Shown one piece after another: positions 63,462 to 64,000 of a DNA stretch of 64,000 bases. The translations under genes were made by a program, and so were the position numbers. Each line of letters begins with the position of its first letter. Within the stretch, counting starts at the first letter, position 1. The stretch lies in NCBI RefSeq assembly GCF_051622035.1, contig NC_135357.1, forward strand, positions 18,783,256-18,847,255. The letters run 5' to 3'. The notes under the pieces are model-generated. The model was not told the DNA's origin and made no database searches. It saw nothing but the letters and a program-made list of their open reading frames with translations. The DNA comes from Arctopsyche grandis (taxonomy: Eukaryota; Arthropoda; Insecta; Trichoptera; Hydropsychidae).

Positions 63462-64000
63462 TTTTTGGTAAAACATATTGATATTTAAATATATCATCAA
63501 TAAGGTGACATTGCGGAAATCAGAAAATTATGTCATTCAAAGCCCAATATTCTGTGAAACAAACACAAATAAAACTATTTGATTTTCTCCAAAATATGTA
63601 AGTGGTCTACAATATACATTCATAGATATTTGTGAGCATTGATTTTAGTGATCATCGCATACATAATCGCAAAAATAACATGAAAAATGAAATATGTACA
63701 TACATATACATAATTGTATATACATATGAGATATGTATGTATATGTATATATAATAATATCTTCATATATAAATTATTATAAAATTTTTGCCTGGATTTG
63801 TAGTCTATAATATTTTTATATTTGCATTAAATTTTCAACAATTGTTTTGAAAATAAAATATTTATTTTCTTCAAGTTTAATGAATAGATTTTATACATAA
63901 ATGCACTTGTTGAATGTTAATAACATTCCCATACAAATATAACAGAACTCACTCTTATTACTTAATCATGTATATGTTAATTCATATGGCAAAAGTATAA

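Overview
The window is eukaryotic and almost certainly insect. It is AT-rich, with split genes using GT-AG introns, AATAAA polyadenylation signals, dense short inverted-repeat transposons, and arrays of TA and of tacatacatatg-type microsatellite. A secreted, serine-alternating (SX)n protein and the N-terminus of ribosomal protein L4 ([15 protein letters not shown]) point to Amphiesmenoptera. A caddisfly (Trichoptera) is my favoured guess over a moth; this is inference, since I could not run a search.

Layout. Positions 1-8639 hold no gene I can support, only transposon debris including a 905-bp near-perfect fold-back. Positions 8640-11695 (+) carry a nine-exon SLC5-family sodium/solute symporter (671 aa). 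Tail to tail with it, 12665-15821 (-) is ribosomal protein L4 in ten coding exons (463 aa), with a U18-like C/D snoRNA in intron 7 and other oversized introns that may carry more. Positions 16-21.4 kb are a bed of MITEs and nested hAT elements. From 22.4 kb to 41.65 kb (+) lies Larp1 in 25 coding exons (1359 aa), with a GC-rich 5' region, an 8.7-kb transposon-filled first intron, a La motif, a C-terminal DM15 region and one GC-AG intron. Positions 41.7-51.5 kb are gene-poor. Positions 51512-56695 (-) encode a 1702-aa secreted protein in two exons: signal peptide, histidine/aspartate-rich repeats, a collagen-like Gly-Pro-Lys/Gly-Pro-His run, an array of alternating (SX)n modules, and a cysteine-rich C-terminus. 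From 56.7 kb to the end is transposon-rich intergenic DNA.

How they relate. RpL4 has a pyrimidine-rich TCT/TOP-type start, and Larp1 is the protein known to bind TOP mRNAs; here they are divergent neighbours about 6.5 kb apart, perhaps by chance. The secreted repeat protein is the most novel gene. Its (SX)n blocks resemble the phosphoserine motifs of caddisfly heavy-chain fibroin, but here they are fused to histidine-rich and collagen-like modules, suggesting an undescribed silk or adhesive component. A second theme is a young hAT-like MITE family with seven copies, five with perfect 8-bp target duplications and two or three with a recognisable empty site inside the same window.
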